NCBI RefSeq assembly: GCF_005048205.1 | Contig: NZ_SUMF01000006.1 | Span: 91,515 to 155,514, forward strand | Source: Chitiniphilus eburneus | GTDB taxonomy: Bacteria; Pseudomonadota; Gammaproteobacteria; Burkholderiales; Chitinibacteraceae | DNA length: 64,000 nucleotides | Direction of reading: 5' to 3' | Shown here: piece after piece, positions 29,703-39,700 of the stretch | How the letters are laid out: every line of letters starts with the position of its first letter | Position numbering within the stretch: position 1 is the stretch's first letter | Notes under the pieces: generated by a model | What the model was told of the DNA's origin: nothing | Seen by the model: the letters and a program-made list of their open reading frames with translations, nothing else | The model's database searches: none | Made by a program: the position numbers and the translations under genes

Positions 29703-31586
29703 ATGCACAAACCCAACCAGTTCGACCTGTTTGCCAGCCGGCGCTTCCTGCCGCTGTTCGTCACCCAGTTCTTCGGGGCCTTCAACGACAACCTGTTCAA
29801 GAACGCCTTCCTGGTGCTGATCACCTTCTATGGGCTGAGCGCGGCCGGGCTGGACGCCAAGACGCTGGTCAACGCCGCCGCGGGTATCTTCATCCTGCCG
29901 TTCTTCCTGTTCTCGGCGCTGGCCGGGCAACTGGCCGAAAAGTACGACAAGTCGCGGCTGGCGCAATGGATCAAGCTGCTGGAAATCGCGATCATGCTGC
30001 TGGCCGGCCTGGGCTTCTACCAGAAGAACGCCACCATCCTGTTCTGCTGCCTGTTCCTGATGGGCATCCATTCCACGCTGTTCGGCCCGCTGAAGTACTC
30101 GGTGCTGCCACAGTACCTGAAGGAAGAAGAACTGCTGGGCGGCAACGGCCTGATCGAAGCCGGCACCTTCATCGCCATCCTGGTCGGGCAGATCGCGGGC
30201 ACGCTGATCGTGCAACATCAGCCGCATGGCGAAACCCTGATCATCTACGCCTGCGTCGGCGTGGCGGTGCTGGGTTATTTTTCCAGCCGCGCCATGCCCA
30301 GCGCCGCGCCGCCCGCCCCCGACCTGAAGATCAACTGGAATGTCTTCGGCGAAACGTGGCACATCATCCGTCACGTCAGCCACAACCGCACCGTGTTCCA
30401 CAGCCTGATGGGCATTTCGTGGTTCTGGTTCTTCGGCTCGGTGTATCTCACCCAGTTGCCTGATCTTTCCCGCAACGTGCTCAACGGCGACCCCGGTGTC
30501 TATACGCTGCTGATCACGCTGTTCTCGGCTGGCGTGGGCCTGGGCTCCGCATTGTGCGAAAAGTTGTCCGGACGCCGGGTAGAGCTGGGCCTGGTGCCGT
30601 TCGGCTCCATCGGCATGAGCGTATTCGGCATCGACCTCTACTTTGCCCTGAACGCCGCGCCCGCCGCCGCGCACTACGATATCTGGGGCTTCATCGCCGA
30701 TCCCAGCCACTGGCGCGTGATGCTGGACGTTGCCGCCATGGGTGCCTTCGGCGGCCTGTTCATCGTGCCGCTGTACGCCCTGGTGCAGACCCGTACCGAA
30801 AAAGCCTTCGTCTCACGCGCCATCGCCGCCAACAACATTCTCAACTCGCTGTTCATGGTGGTGGCCGCCGGCATGAGCATCGCGCTGCTCAAGGCCGGGC
30901 TGACCGTGCCGGGGCTGCTGTTGACCGTGGCACTGATGAACATCGCGGTCGCGCTGTACATCTACACACTGATCCCCGAATTCCTGATGCGCTTCCTGGT
31001 CTGGATCGGCGTGCACACGCTATACCGCGTGCGTTGCGAAGGGCTGGACCACATCCCCGAGGAAGGCCCCTGCGTGCTGATCTGCAACCACGTCAGCTTC
31101 ATGGATGCGCTGGTGATCGCCGGCATGGTGCGCCGGCCGATCCGCTTCGTGATGGATCACCGCATCTTCAGGGTGCCGGTGCTCAACTTCATCTTCCGCA
31201 CCGCGGGCGCCATCCCCATCGCCCCCGCCCGGGAAAACGCCTCTCTCAAGGACCAGGCGTTCGACCGCGTGGCGCAGTACCTGGAGGCCGGCGAAGTGGT
31301 GTGCATCTTCCCCGAGGGCGCCATCACCCGCGACGGCGAAATCCAGGCCTTCCGCCCCGGCATCGAGGAAATCATCCGCCGCACGCCGGTGCCGGTGGTG
31401 CCGCTGGCGCTGCAAGGCCTGTGGGGCAGCTTTTTCAGCCGCAAGGATGGCGCGGCGATGATGAAGGTGCCGCGCAGGATCTGGTCGAAGATCGGCCTCG
31501 TCGCCGGCGCGCCGGTGCCGGCCGCGAACGCCGACCGCCGCGTGCTGGAGCAGCAGGTGCGCGATCTGCGTGGCAACTGGCGCTGA
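29703..31586 (+). CDS. LplT-PlsC fusion: lysophospholipid flippase and 1-acylglycerol-3-phosphate acyltransferase
   Basis: The 627-residue protein joins two functions. Residues 1-430 are an MFS transporter with about twelve helices, starting with the LplT-like FFGAFNDNLFKNAFLVLITF region. Residues 440-625 form a PlsC acyltransferase with the catalytic HX4D motif as NHVSFMD (H462, D467). The substrate motif FPEGAITRDGE lies near 535. Together they would flip lysophospholipids across the inner membrane and re-acylate them. The acyl-ACP synthetase domain found in Aas or in longer three-domain fusions is absent here. A family 2 repeat element lies directly downstream. Confidence 0.9.
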   Translation: MHKPNQFDLFASRRFLPLFVTQFFGAFNDNLFKNAFLVLITFYGLSAAGLDAKTLVNAAAGIFILPFFLFSALAGQLAEKYDKSRLAQWIKLLEIAIMLLAGLGFYQKNATILFCCLFLMGIHSTLFGPLKYSVLPQYLKEEELLGGNGLIEAGTFIAILVGQIAGTLIVQHQPHGETLIIYACVGVAVLGYFSSRAMPSAAPPAPDLKINWNVFGETWHIIRHVSHNRTVFHSLMGISWFWFFGSVYLTQLPDLSRNVLNGDPGVYTLLITLFSAGVGLGSALCEKLSGRRVELGLVPFGSIGMSVFGIDLYFALNAAPAAAHYDIWGFIADPSHWRVMLDVAAMGAFGGLFIVPLYALVQTRTEKAFVSRAIAANNILNSLFMVVAAGMSIALLKAGLTVPGLLLTVALMNIAVALYIYTLIPEFLMRFLVWIGVHTLYRVRCEGLDHIPEEGPCVLICNHVSFMDALVIAGMVRRPIRFVMDHRIFRVPVLNFIFRTAGAIPIAPARENASLKDQAFDRVAQYLEAGEVVCIFPEGAITRDGEIQAFRPGIEEIIRRTPVPVVPLALQGLWGSFFSRKDGAAMMKVPRRIWSKIGLVAGAPVPAANADRRVLEQQVRDLRGNWR

Positions 31587-31596
31587 GCATCGACCT

Positions 31597-31855
31597 GGGG
31601 TGAATCGACCTTCAAACGTGGGATGCGTTGGTTCGTGGGCCGGGTGGCTGCGCGAAGCGCGGTGCCGCAGAGAGCCTTCCTCTCTGCAAGCCGTGCGACA
31701 AAGCAGACACCGGCTCACGGGCCAACCCGAAGGGAAGGAGGAAGGCCGGGCGCATGGCTGCGTTGCGCCTCGCTCGTGGGGATCACCCCACCCCATTCGG
31801 CACGCCTTGCCCGGCCTTCCTCCTTCGCACCCACGTTTGAAGGTCGATTCACCCC
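31597..31855. mobile_element. MITE-like element, repeat family 2 (259 bp)
   Basis: The outer ends GGGGTGAATCGACCTTCAAA (left) and TTTGAAGGTCGATTCACCCC (right) are perfect inverted repeats that continue into CGTGGGATGCG and CGCACCCACG. The body has no open frame of note. It contains AAGGGAAGGAGGAAGGCCGG and its near complement CCGGCCTTCCTCCTT as an inner stem. The related copy at 42318-42536 has the central 70-80 bases (here 31641-31718) in the opposite orientation. This copy differs from the family consensus by the same C-to-T change at both ends. Confidence 0.8.
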
Positions 31856-32032
31856 GGTGCCGCCGGGCCTGGCCTGGCGGTGCGCTGCGCGAGGCCATTG
31901 CGCCACGCGATGGCACTCACCGGCATTTGACTCCAAACCCCTGCCCTCGTAGTGTTTCCTGACAGCCAGCGGTTGGCGCCTGCCACCGGGCAACATAGCG
32001 ATGCCGCCACCCAGGCGGCGCAGGGGAACACC

Positions 32033-32656
32033 ATGGAAAACACGTCCGGCCAAGGCCCGCACGCCGCCGTCCCGCCCGAGATCGACCGCTGGAACTGGGG
32101 CGCCTTTCTGCTCAACTGGATCTGGGGCATCGGCAACAACACGCCGTTGGCGTTGCTGATGTTCGTCCCCTTCGTCAATCTCGTGATGCCATTCGTACTC
32201 GGCGTGAAAGGCAGCGCCTGGGCCTGGCGGCACAAGCGCTGGGAGAGCATTGCCGCCTTCCGTGCCACGCAGCGCCGCTGGGCCTGGTGGGGCCTGGGCA
32301 TACTGGTGGCGAGCATCACGATCGTCGCCGGCGGGATCGCGCTGATGACCTGGAGCATCGGCAGCGCCATGGCACACACCGATGCCTATCGCCTCGGTGT
32401 CGAGCGGGTGAGCAACCACCCCGCCGCCGTCGCCGCCCTGGGCAAACCGATCACGGCATCCCGGCCTTCCGGCAGCTTCGTCGTCGACGATACGGGCGGG
32501 TCGGCCGAATTCACCTTCGACGTGGCCGGCAGCAAGCAGCGCGGCGTGATCTACCTGGAAGCCACGCGGCATGGCACTCGCTGGGCGCTGGACCGGATCG
32601 AACTGGATATCGACGAAACCGGCGAGCAGATCGACCTGAACCGGCTCGACCTGTAG
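32033..32656 (+). CDS. Coa1/Tim21-domain membrane protein
   Basis: The ATG at 32033 follows CAGGGGAAC and gives 207 residues. Two or three hydrophobic helices occupy residues 20-60 and 85-110 (FLLNWIWGIGNNTPLALLMF, then LGILVASITIVAGGIALMTW). A small domain from about 115 to 200 follows, with YRLGVERVSNHPAAVAALG, GSAEFTFDVAG and GVIYLEA, the pattern of the cytochrome c oxidase assembly factor Coa1 family. In bacteria this domain is found in uncharacterised membrane proteins, so a role in oxidase assembly is not proven. A family 2 element lies upstream. The TAG stop codon is the first three bases of a family 1 element. Confidence 0.75.
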   Translation: MENTSGQGPHAAVPPEIDRWNWGAFLLNWIWGIGNNTPLALLMFVPFVNLVMPFVLGVKGSAWAWRHKRWESIAAFRATQRRWAWWGLGILVASITIVAGGIALMTWSIGSAMAHTDAYRLGVERVSNHPAAVAALGKPITASRPSGSFVVDDTGGSAEFTFDVAGSKQRGVIYLEATRHGTRWALDRIELDIDETGEQIDLNRLDL

Positions 32657-32916
32657 GGCGTGTCGTCACCTGTTTCACGACAGCGTTCGGTGCAGTTCGG
32701 GATGCCGCGCCAGGAGCTGGATGCGCCGCGGTATGGATACCGCAAGCGGCCAGCGACACCGCGCGGCGCCCGAAATGCACCGAACCCGCAGGGCTGGGCC
32801 GAAAAAACACCATCCACCGCGTTGCACTCCTTGCCAATAACCAGTTGTTGCCTGCGTCGTGCGCCTGGCGCTTTTTCGGCCCAGCGCTGCCGCGAAACAG
32901 GTGACGACACGCCCTA
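32654..32916. mobile_element. MITE-like element, repeat family 1 (263 bp), variant ends
   Basis: The left end TAGGGCGTGTCGTCACCTG and the right end CAGGTGACGACACGCCCTA are perfect inverted repeats. The block GTCACCT replaces the ATCCAAT-type block of the other copies at both ends at once. The body matches the copies at 60259 and 63591, including CGGTATGGATACCGCAAGCG and GGGCTGGGCCGAAAAAACAC. The central palindrome is decayed here (AATAACCAGTTGTT). TA flanks both ends. No open frame encodes a transposase. Confidence 0.88.
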
Positions 32917-32949
32917 GCACGCCCCGGCCCACGCCGAGGCGGCGCCGCC

Positions 32950-33849
32950 TCACGTCGCGCCAGGTTCGCCCAGCGGCTCGCCCAGGCCCAGCAACGCCAC
33001 CAGCCGCGCGGCGTCGAACGGTGCCTTCACCTTGATGTCGTTGTCGAAGTAACAGAACACATCCCGCGAGGCGCGTCGGGGCGGCACACGTTCGACGATC
33101 AGTCTGGCATCGTCCGGCTGACCGCCATGCCGCCAGGCCTCGATACGCGCCGCCCAGCTTTTCAGCGCCGCGTCGCCATAGCCGCTGGCGTACAGCACCT
33201 GGTCGCCGTGCAGGCGCACGTAGACGAAATCACTGGTCACATCCTCGCGATCCGGCCATTTGCCAGCGGTATCGGCCACCACCAGCGCCACCTTGTAACG
33301 CCGCAGCAGATCGGCAAATTCACGGGTGACGAAGCTCTGGTTGCGAATCTCCACCGCATGTCGCAGCGCCCCGCGATACCGCCCGCTCACCGCCACCCGC
33401 CCTGCCATCCGCGCTTCGTGCTGTGCCGCCACAGCGCGCGCGGCAGTGAAATCGTGTGGTAGCCGCTGGAGAAAAGCATCGAACAGTTCGGCATCGAAAC
33501 GCATGCTGGGCGGAAACTGCCACAGGATCGGCCCCAGCTTTCCCTTCAGCTCCAACACGCCTGACGCCAGGAAATTGGCCAGCGGCCCATCGATATCGCG
33601 CAAGCGCCGGATATGCGTGATATAGCGTGGCGCCTTCACGCTGAAGATGAAATCGTCCGGCGTATCGGCATACCAGTTGGCGTAGCGCTCGGGCGTCTGT
33701 AATGCATAGAAGGAGCCGTTGATCTCGATGCTCGACAACGCGCGCGACGCGAAATGCAGTTCCTGCTTCTGCGGCAGCCCTTGGGGATAGAACACCCCGC
33801 GCCACGGCGGGTAACGCCAACCCGAAATCCCGATCCTCACCTCAGCCAC
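32950..33849 (-). CDS. DUF72 family protein (TIM-barrel, YecE-like)
   Basis: A GTG at 33849 with AGGAGGG seven bases upstream gives 299 residues starting VAEVRIGISGWRYPPWRG, the standard start of DUF72 proteins. Other family marks are SIEINGSFYALQTPERYANWYADTP, FSVKAPRYITHIRRL, GPILWQFPPSM, AVEIRNQSF and CYFDNDIKVKAP. The fold is a TIM barrel related to metal-dependent phosphohydrolases; the substrate is unknown. It is probably cytoplasmic, with no signal peptide. The longer frame to 33981 adds a tail that resembles nothing in the family. A family 1 element lies just downstream. Confidence 0.9.
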   Translation of the reverse strand: MAEVRIGISGWRYPPWRGVFYPQGLPQKQELHFASRALSSIEINGSFYALQTPERYANWYADTPDDFIFSVKAPRYITHIRRLRDIDGPLANFLASGVLELKGKLGPILWQFPPSMRFDAELFDAFLQRLPHDFTAARAVAAQHEARMAGRVAVSGRYRGALRHAVEIRNQSFVTREFADLLRRYKVALVVADTAGKWPDREDVTSDFVYVRLHGDQVLYASGYGDAALKSWAARIEAWRHGGQPDDARLIVERVPPRRASRDVFCYFDNDIKVKAPFDAARLVALLGLGEPLGEPGAT

Positions 33850-34042
33850 GTGCCCTCCTGGTCGCGTTTTACATGCGGTGGTGCAGCAATTACACGCAAA
33901 GATCCGGCAAATCCGGCCGAGCGGCCGCCACAGTCGCCTTTTCATGCCGATCGACCAGGCACGCCAATTGCAACCGGGCACGGGCCACTACAGCCAGCCT
34001 TCGCTGAGCTGCGCGGCATCGACAAACCGAAGGAGATCCATC

Positions 34043-34267
34043 ATGCGCCACATCGTCACCCTGCTTGCCTCCACCGCCATCGCATTCTCGGCCACCGCCT
34101 TTGCCGGCAATGCCGGCGATTCGCACAGCGATCCGTCCAATTCCGCCGCCAGCGCGCCGCACAGCAAGAAGCACTCAAGCAAGAAGGACACCACCGGCAA
34201 GACCGACACCCGCAAGAAGGCAGCGGATACCGATGCGGGCGGCACCACGGATGGCGGAGCCCAATAG
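34043..34267 (+). CDS. Small secreted Lys/Ser/Thr-rich protein
   Basis: The ATG at 34043 has AAGGAG nine bases upstream. The 74-residue product opens with a clear signal peptide (MRHIVTLLASTAIAFSATAFA, cut after residue 21). The mature 53 residues are low-complexity and charged: SKKHSSKKDTTGKTDTRKKAADTD. There is no cysteine and no fold is expected, so the mature protein is likely disordered in the periplasm. Such peptides are common and mostly uncharacterised, and no function is proposed. The gene is closed by a strong terminator at 34308 and stands divergent from the DUF72 gene. Confidence 0.75.
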   Translation: MRHIVTLLASTAIAFSATAFAGNAGDSHSDPSNSAASAPHSKKHSSKKDTTGKTDTRKKAADTDAGGTTDGGAQ

Positions 34268-34307
34268 CAGAAAGCAAACCAGCAAGGCCAGCCGGCCTGC
34301 TCACATC

Positions 34308-34333
34308 AAAAACCCGCCAATTGGCGGGTTTTT
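34308..34333. terminator. Bidirectional terminator, left twin
   Basis: AACCCGCCAATTGGCGGGTT (34311-34330) is a perfect 20-base palindrome with A on the left and T on the right. It serves the small secreted protein gene and the convergent minus-strand gene. The twin at 35087-35112 shares the core CCCGCCAATTGGCGGG. Confidence 0.9.
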
Positions 34334-34334
34334 A

Positions 34335-35030
34335 TCAAAACATCTGCGAACCATCGTTTCTTTCCATTCGAAGCGCCGCCTGCGTAACAATGAAATTCAC
34401 GCGAAACAGCCCTTCCAGATGGGCAGATACAAATACCTTACCAATAAGCAGCCCACTCAACAGTGCCACGGCAAACAAAAAGAAGTTACCCTCGACCAAC
34501 CAACCCTGGATTGCCGTGATGCCGTGCAATATATTGCCGGAGAACAAGTCACGCCCCTTGTTAAATACATAGAAAATCGACGGCACAATTCCAATCAGGA
34601 TCGTTCCCGTTTTCCCTCGCGCCTCCAACCGCTTGATTTCTCGTTCCAGATGAACGGACATCAGCGACAAAACCGTGGGCGAGTAGCCAAGCAATGTAGC
34701 GATGGCCTGCTCATCCTTGTCGATTCGAAATTGCAAATCCGGAACGAACCCTCTTTTCTTTCGATCCCTCAATCTGATATAAAGCGGAGCCAGAAAATAG
34801 GCGAACATGAAGACAAGGCTCACCACCTGCCCCAGGCAAAACAAAATCAACCCCAATTGAAAAAACTTCAACCATAGCAAAGGAATTACGACAAGAAGTG
34901 TGACCCCATAGGAAATCAGAAAAAACTTCCTTAACTTCGCCACCCACAAAGGGTCGGAAGGAACATCCGAGCTTTTGCGAATTTCGTTGATTTTCCTCAG
35001 CAAAGAGGAAGTGATTTTTTCATCGTTCAT
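34335..35030 (-). CDS. Low-GC membrane protein of unknown function
   Basis: The ATG at 35030 (MNDEKITSSLLRKINEIRK) gives 231 residues. Two close hydrophobic helices lie at about 40-62 and 66-88 and a further pair at about 160-180 and 190-212. A basic loop (RLRDRKKRGFVPD) sits between them. I do not recognise the family. The gene is much lower in GC (about 45 percent) than everything around it, which suggests acquisition from outside. It sits exactly between two nearly identical palindromic terminators. An alternative upstream start exists, but the extension would run into the right-hand terminator. Function unknown. Confidence 0.75.
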   Translation of the reverse strand: MNDEKITSSLLRKINEIRKSSDVPSDPLWVAKLRKFFLISYGVTLLVVIPLLWLKFFQLGLILFCLGQVVSLVFMFAYFLAPLYIRLRDRKKRGFVPDLQFRIDKDEQAIATLLGYSPTVLSLMSVHLEREIKRLEARGKTGTILIGIVPSIFYVFNKGRDLFSGNILHGITAIQGWLVEGNFFLFAVALLSGLLIGKVFVSAHLEGLFRVNFIVTQAALRMERNDGSQMF

Positions 35031-35086
35031 ATAGACCACCCTTAAAAATAGCCACCACGATACTGTTTTTTTACGCCAGAATAAAA

Positions 35087-35112
35087 ACAAGCCCGCCAAT
35101 TGGCGGGCTTGT
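35087..35112. terminator. Terminator of the efflux operon, right twin
   Basis: ACAAGCCCGCCAA and TTGGCGGGCTTGT are perfect 13-base arms with no loop base. It lies after the stop codon of the outer-membrane efflux gene. Its 16-base core is identical to that of the hairpin at 34308-34333. Confidence 0.88.
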
Positions 35113-35143
35113 CTGTTAAAACAAAAATCAATCAAAAGCTTTC

Positions 35144-36541
35144 TTAATCCACCTCCAGCGGCTTCTGCTCATCGCCACCCAGCGCCTTGAAGGCCTCCGC
35201 CGTGACGGCAAGGCGAGCGCGGGCGGCGTCGATCAGGGCCTGCTGCGACAGGTATTGCGCGCGCTGAGCGTCCAGCACGTCCAGATAGCCGACAAGGCCA
35301 GCGTCGTAGCGCGATTGCGCCACACCCAGCCGTTCGGTCTGGCGTGCGACGGCGCGTTCCAGCGCTTCGACGTATTCCTGCTGGCCCTGCTGATCCGACA
35401 GCACGTCCGACACTTCGCGGAACGCGGTCTGCACGGTGCGCTCGTATTCGGCCACCGCAATCACCTTGCGCGCTTCGGTCAGGTCCAGATTGGCCTTGTT
35501 GCGACCGCTGTCGAAGATCGGCAGCGTGATCTGCGGGGCGAAGCTCCAGGCACCGCTGCCGCTGCCGAACAGGTCGGACAACTGCGCGCTGGCACTGCCT
35601 GCGTTGGCGGTCAGCGTGATGGTGGGGAAGAACGCAGCGCGCGCGGCGCCGATATTGGCATTGGCGGCACGCAGTTCGTACTCCGCCTGACGCACGTCCG
35701 GACGCGCCAGCAGCACGTCGGAGAGCAGGCCTTCCGGCACGCGGGTATCGGGCAGCGTGGCCACCAGCCGGGCTTCGGTTTCCGGCACGTTCACCACGGT
35801 GCCGACCAGCAGTTGCAGGGCGTTGCGGGCATTGCGCGCCTGGCGTTCCAGATTGGCCTGGCTGGCGCGCGCCTCTTCGACCGCTGCGGTGGCCTGTAGT
35901 GCGTCGAGCTTGTTGGCGAGCCCCGTTTCCAGGCGCCGGCCAATCACACGGTCGCTTTCCGACAGGCTCTGCACCGTCTTGCGCGCCAGTTCGGCACGCT
36001 CTTCGAACGAACGCAGGTTCCAGTAGGCATTGGCCACTTCGGCGATCAGCGAGACGCGCACGGCGCGTTGCGCTTCCTCGGTGGCGAGGTAGCGGTTGCG
36101 CGCGGCGTCGGACAGGCTCTTCACGCGTCCCCAGAAATCCAGTTCGAACGCGGTGAAGCTCAGGTTGGCGTCGTAACGCCGGCCCACGGTGGCTTCGCCG
36201 CCGGTCACGGTCCGGGGCGTACGCGCGGCCTGTTCGCCGCCGCCCAGCGCCAGCGTGGGCAGGCGGTCGGCATTGGTGATGCCGTACAGCGCACGGGCTT
36301 CCTGAATGCGTGCCACGGCGATGCGCAGGTCACGGTTGTTATCCAGCGCCTGGGCAATCAGCCCCTTGAGCGCGGGATCGCTGAAATAATCCTGCCAGCC
36401 AGGCAGCGCGGCCTGGGTGCTTGCCTGGCCCGCCCCCATCTGGACAGGTACCGGCGAAGCCGGCCGCTCATAATGGGGCGCCATCGAGCACGCCCCGAGC
36501 AGCGCCACCAGGGGCAGCAGGGTAAAGATGCGTTGTTGCAT
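35144..36541 (-). CDS. RND efflux outer-membrane lipoprotein (NodT/OprM family)
   Basis: The 465-residue product starts MQQRIFTLLPLVALLGACSM, a signal peptide with lipobox LGAC. Two outer-membrane-factor repeats follow (about 60-245 and 265-455). They show the family's ALDNNRDLRIAVARIQEARALYGI and PDVRQAEYELRAANANIGAARAAFFPTI segments. It forms the TolC-like exit duct through the outer membrane for the pump encoded upstream in the same direction. A 253-base gap without a terminator separates it from the pump gene, so co-transcription is likely. A palindromic terminator follows. Confidence 0.93.
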   Translation of the reverse strand: MQQRIFTLLPLVALLGACSMAPHYERPASPVPVQMGAGQASTQAALPGWQDYFSDPALKGLIAQALDNNRDLRIAVARIQEARALYGITNADRLPTLALGGGEQAARTPRTVTGGEATVGRRYDANLSFTAFELDFWGRVKSLSDAARNRYLATEEAQRAVRVSLIAEVANAYWNLRSFEERAELARKTVQSLSESDRVIGRRLETGLANKLDALQATAAVEEARASQANLERQARNARNALQLLVGTVVNVPETEARLVATLPDTRVPEGLLSDVLLARPDVRQAEYELRAANANIGAARAAFFPTITLTANAGSASAQLSDLFGSGSGAWSFAPQITLPIFDSGRNKANLDLTEARKVIAVAEYERTVQTAFREVSDVLSDQQGQQEYVEALERAVARQTERLGVAQSRYDAGLVGYLDVLDAQRAQYLSQQALIDAARARLAVTAEAFKALGGDEQKPLEVD

Positions 36542-36794
36542 GGCAAATCCTTATCGAGTACCGCGCGTCCCACCGGGGCCGCGCGGCGCAATCTGTTCAT
36601 CCGGGCAATCACGAAATCGCCCCGGAATCCGGCTCAAAGCCCGGGCCAAACACACGGTCGCGGTCGTGGAACCGGGGGATGGCCCCATCACGGGCAGGCC
36701 GTCACCAGCCCCCCGCGAGGGCCTGGCCACCGGCTTGGCCGGAGACCAGGTTGCCCATTCACCCATCGCCCACGCCTGCGTGTTCATCCGGCGC

Positions 36795-39700
36795 TCAACG
36801 GTGGTCATCGGCCGGTTGGTCGTCCATGCCCGCGACATGCTTGCTCTTGTCGGGGAAGAACCGCCGCACCACCACAAAGAACACCGGCACCAGGAACACC
36901 GCCAGCAGCGTCGCCGCGATCATGCCCCCGACCACGCCGGTACCCAGCGCGTGCCGGCTGGCCGCGCCCGCGCCGGAACTGATCGCCAGCGGCATCACGC
37001 CCGCGATGAAGGCGATCGAGGTCATCAGGATCGGGCGGAACCGCAAACGGCACGCTTCGAGGGTGGCATCCACCACGTTCATGCCGTGCCGCTGCATCTC
37101 ACGAGCGAACTCGATGATCAGGATGGCGTTCTTGGCGGATAGACCAATGATGGCGATCAGGCCCACCTTGAAGTACACGTCGTTGGGCAGCCCGCGCAGC
37201 GTCATCGCCAGCACCGCGCCGAAGATGCCCAGCGGCACCACCCACAGCACGGCAAACGGGATGGACCAGCTTTCGTACAGCGCGGCCAGGCAGAGGAACA
37301 CCACCAGGATCGACAGGGCGAACAGCATCGGCGCCTGGCTGCCGGACAGCCGTTCCTCGTACGAGGTACCGGACCATTCGAAGCCCACGCCCGCCGGCAG
37401 CTTGGCCGCCATGTCTTCCATCGCGTTCATCGCGTCGCCTGAACTCTTGCCCGGCGCCGGGCCGCCCGCGATCTTGTACGACGGCACGCCGTTGTAGCGA
37501 TCGAGCTTGGCCTCGCCCACCACCCAGCGGGTGGTGGCGATTTCGGAGAACGGCACCAGCGAGCCGTCGCGCTTCTTCAGTTGCAGCCGCAGCAGGTCCT
37601 CGGGCTGGGTGCGGGCATCCGGAGCGGCCTGCATCAGCACGCGCAGCACGCGCCCTTCGCGCACGAAGTCATTGGCGTAGGCGGAGCCGAGCGCAATCGC
37701 CAGGGTGCTGTTCAGCTCGCCCATATCGATGCCCAACTGGCTGGCCTTGACCTTGTCCACGTCCAGGTAGAGCTGGGGACCGAGTTCCTGGCCCTCGGGG
37801 CGCACGCCCGCCAGGTTGCCGTTCTGCCCGGCCATGCCCAGCAGCATGTTGCGCGCCTGGAGCAACTGCTCGCGGCCGATCCCGCCCCGATCCTGCAAGC
37901 GGAAGTCGAAGCCGCCCACCGACGCCAGTTCGGGAATCGGCGGCACGTTGGTGGAGAAGATGAACGCCTGCTTGATGCGGAACAGCATCATGTTGGCCTG
38001 CCCCACCAGCGAATCCACCTGCGTTTCCGCCGTATGGCGCTCATCCCAGTCCTTCAGCGTGACGAAGGCCAGCGCGGCGTTCTGACCACGACCGAAGAAG
38101 CTGAAGCCCACCACCGACACCACGCGCGCCACGGCCGGCTGCGACATGAAGTGCTGCTCCACCTGCTGCATCACCTCCAGCGTGCGCTCGCGGGTGGCGC
38201 CCGCCGGCAACTGCACGATGTTGATGAAGTAGCCCTGATCCTCTTCCGGCAGGAAGGAGGTCGGCAGCTTGGTGAACAGCCAGCCGGTGGCCGCCAGGAT
38301 CAGCGCGAAGAACACCAGCGCCAGGCCGGCGCGGCGCAGGATGCGCGCCACCCAGCTCTGGTAGCCGTTGGTCATGGTGGCGAACTTGCGGTTGAACCAG
38401 CCGAAGAAGCCCTTGCTGCCGTGGCCATCCTCGCCCTTCTTCACCGGCTTGAGCAGCGTGGCGCACAAGGCCGGGGTCAGCGTCAGCGCCATCAGCGCCG
38501 AGAAGAACATCGTCAGCACCAGCGTGACCGAGAACTGGCGGTAGATCGCGCCCACCGAGCCGCTGAAGAACGCCATCGGAATGAACACCGCGGTCAGCAC
38601 CAGCGTGATCGCAATGATGGCGCTCACGATCTGGCCCATGGCCTTCTGCGTGGCCTCGCGCGGCGCCAGACCTTCCTCGGTCATGATCCGCTCGACGTTC
38701 TCGATCACCACGATGGCGTCGTCCACCAGGATACCGATGGCCAATACCATGGCAAACATGGTCAGCACGTTGATCGAGTAATCGAACAGGTACAGGCCCA
38801 GCAGCGCGCCGGTCAGCGCAATCGGCACCACGATGGTGGGGATCAGCGTGGCCCGCAGGTTGCCCAGGAACAGGTACATCACGATGAACACCAGCGCGAT
38901 GGCTTCGGCCAGGGTCTTCAACACCTCCTTGATGGAGATATCGATGAACTTGGAGGTGTCGTACGGGATTTCCCAGGCGACCTGGTTCTTGGGGAAGTAG
39001 CGCGACAGCTCGGTCATCTTGGCGCGGATGGCGGCGGCGGTCTGCACCGCGTTGCCGTCCGGCGACAGCTTCATGCCGATGGCGGCGATGGGCTTGCCGT
39101 TCAGGCGCGCCTCGACGTCATAGCTGGCGGCGCCCAGTTCCACGCGCGCCACGTCCTTCAGCCGCACTAGCGCGCCGTTCCCGCCTTCGCGCAGCACGAT
39201 GTCGCCGAACTCCTCGGGCGTGACGAAGCGGCCCTGGGTCACGACGGTGGCGGTGAACTGCTGGCCCTTGGGCGCGGGCAACTGGCCGATCTCACCGGTG
39301 GCGAGCTGCACGTTCTGCGCACGCACGGCGGCCAGCGCCTCGGACGGGCTCATGTGGTAGCCCGCCAGCTTGGCCGGGTCCAGCCAGATACGCATGGCGT
39401 ATTCCGAACCGAACAACTGCGCCTCGCCCACGCCCGGCACGCGCCGCAGCGCGTCGATGACGTTGGCATTGACGTAGCTGCCCAGCGCGGTTTCGTCGTA
39501 CGAGCCGTCGGGTGAGAACAACGTGATGAACAACAGGAAGTTGTCGCGCGACTTGAGCACCTGCACGCCCTGCTGGCGCACTTCCTCGGGCAGACGCGCC
39601 TCGACGCGCTTGACCCGGTTCTGTGCCTCCACCGAGGCGATGTCCAGGTTGGTGCCGGTCTGGAAGGTGAGCGAGATGCTCATGTTGCCGGAGCTGTCGC

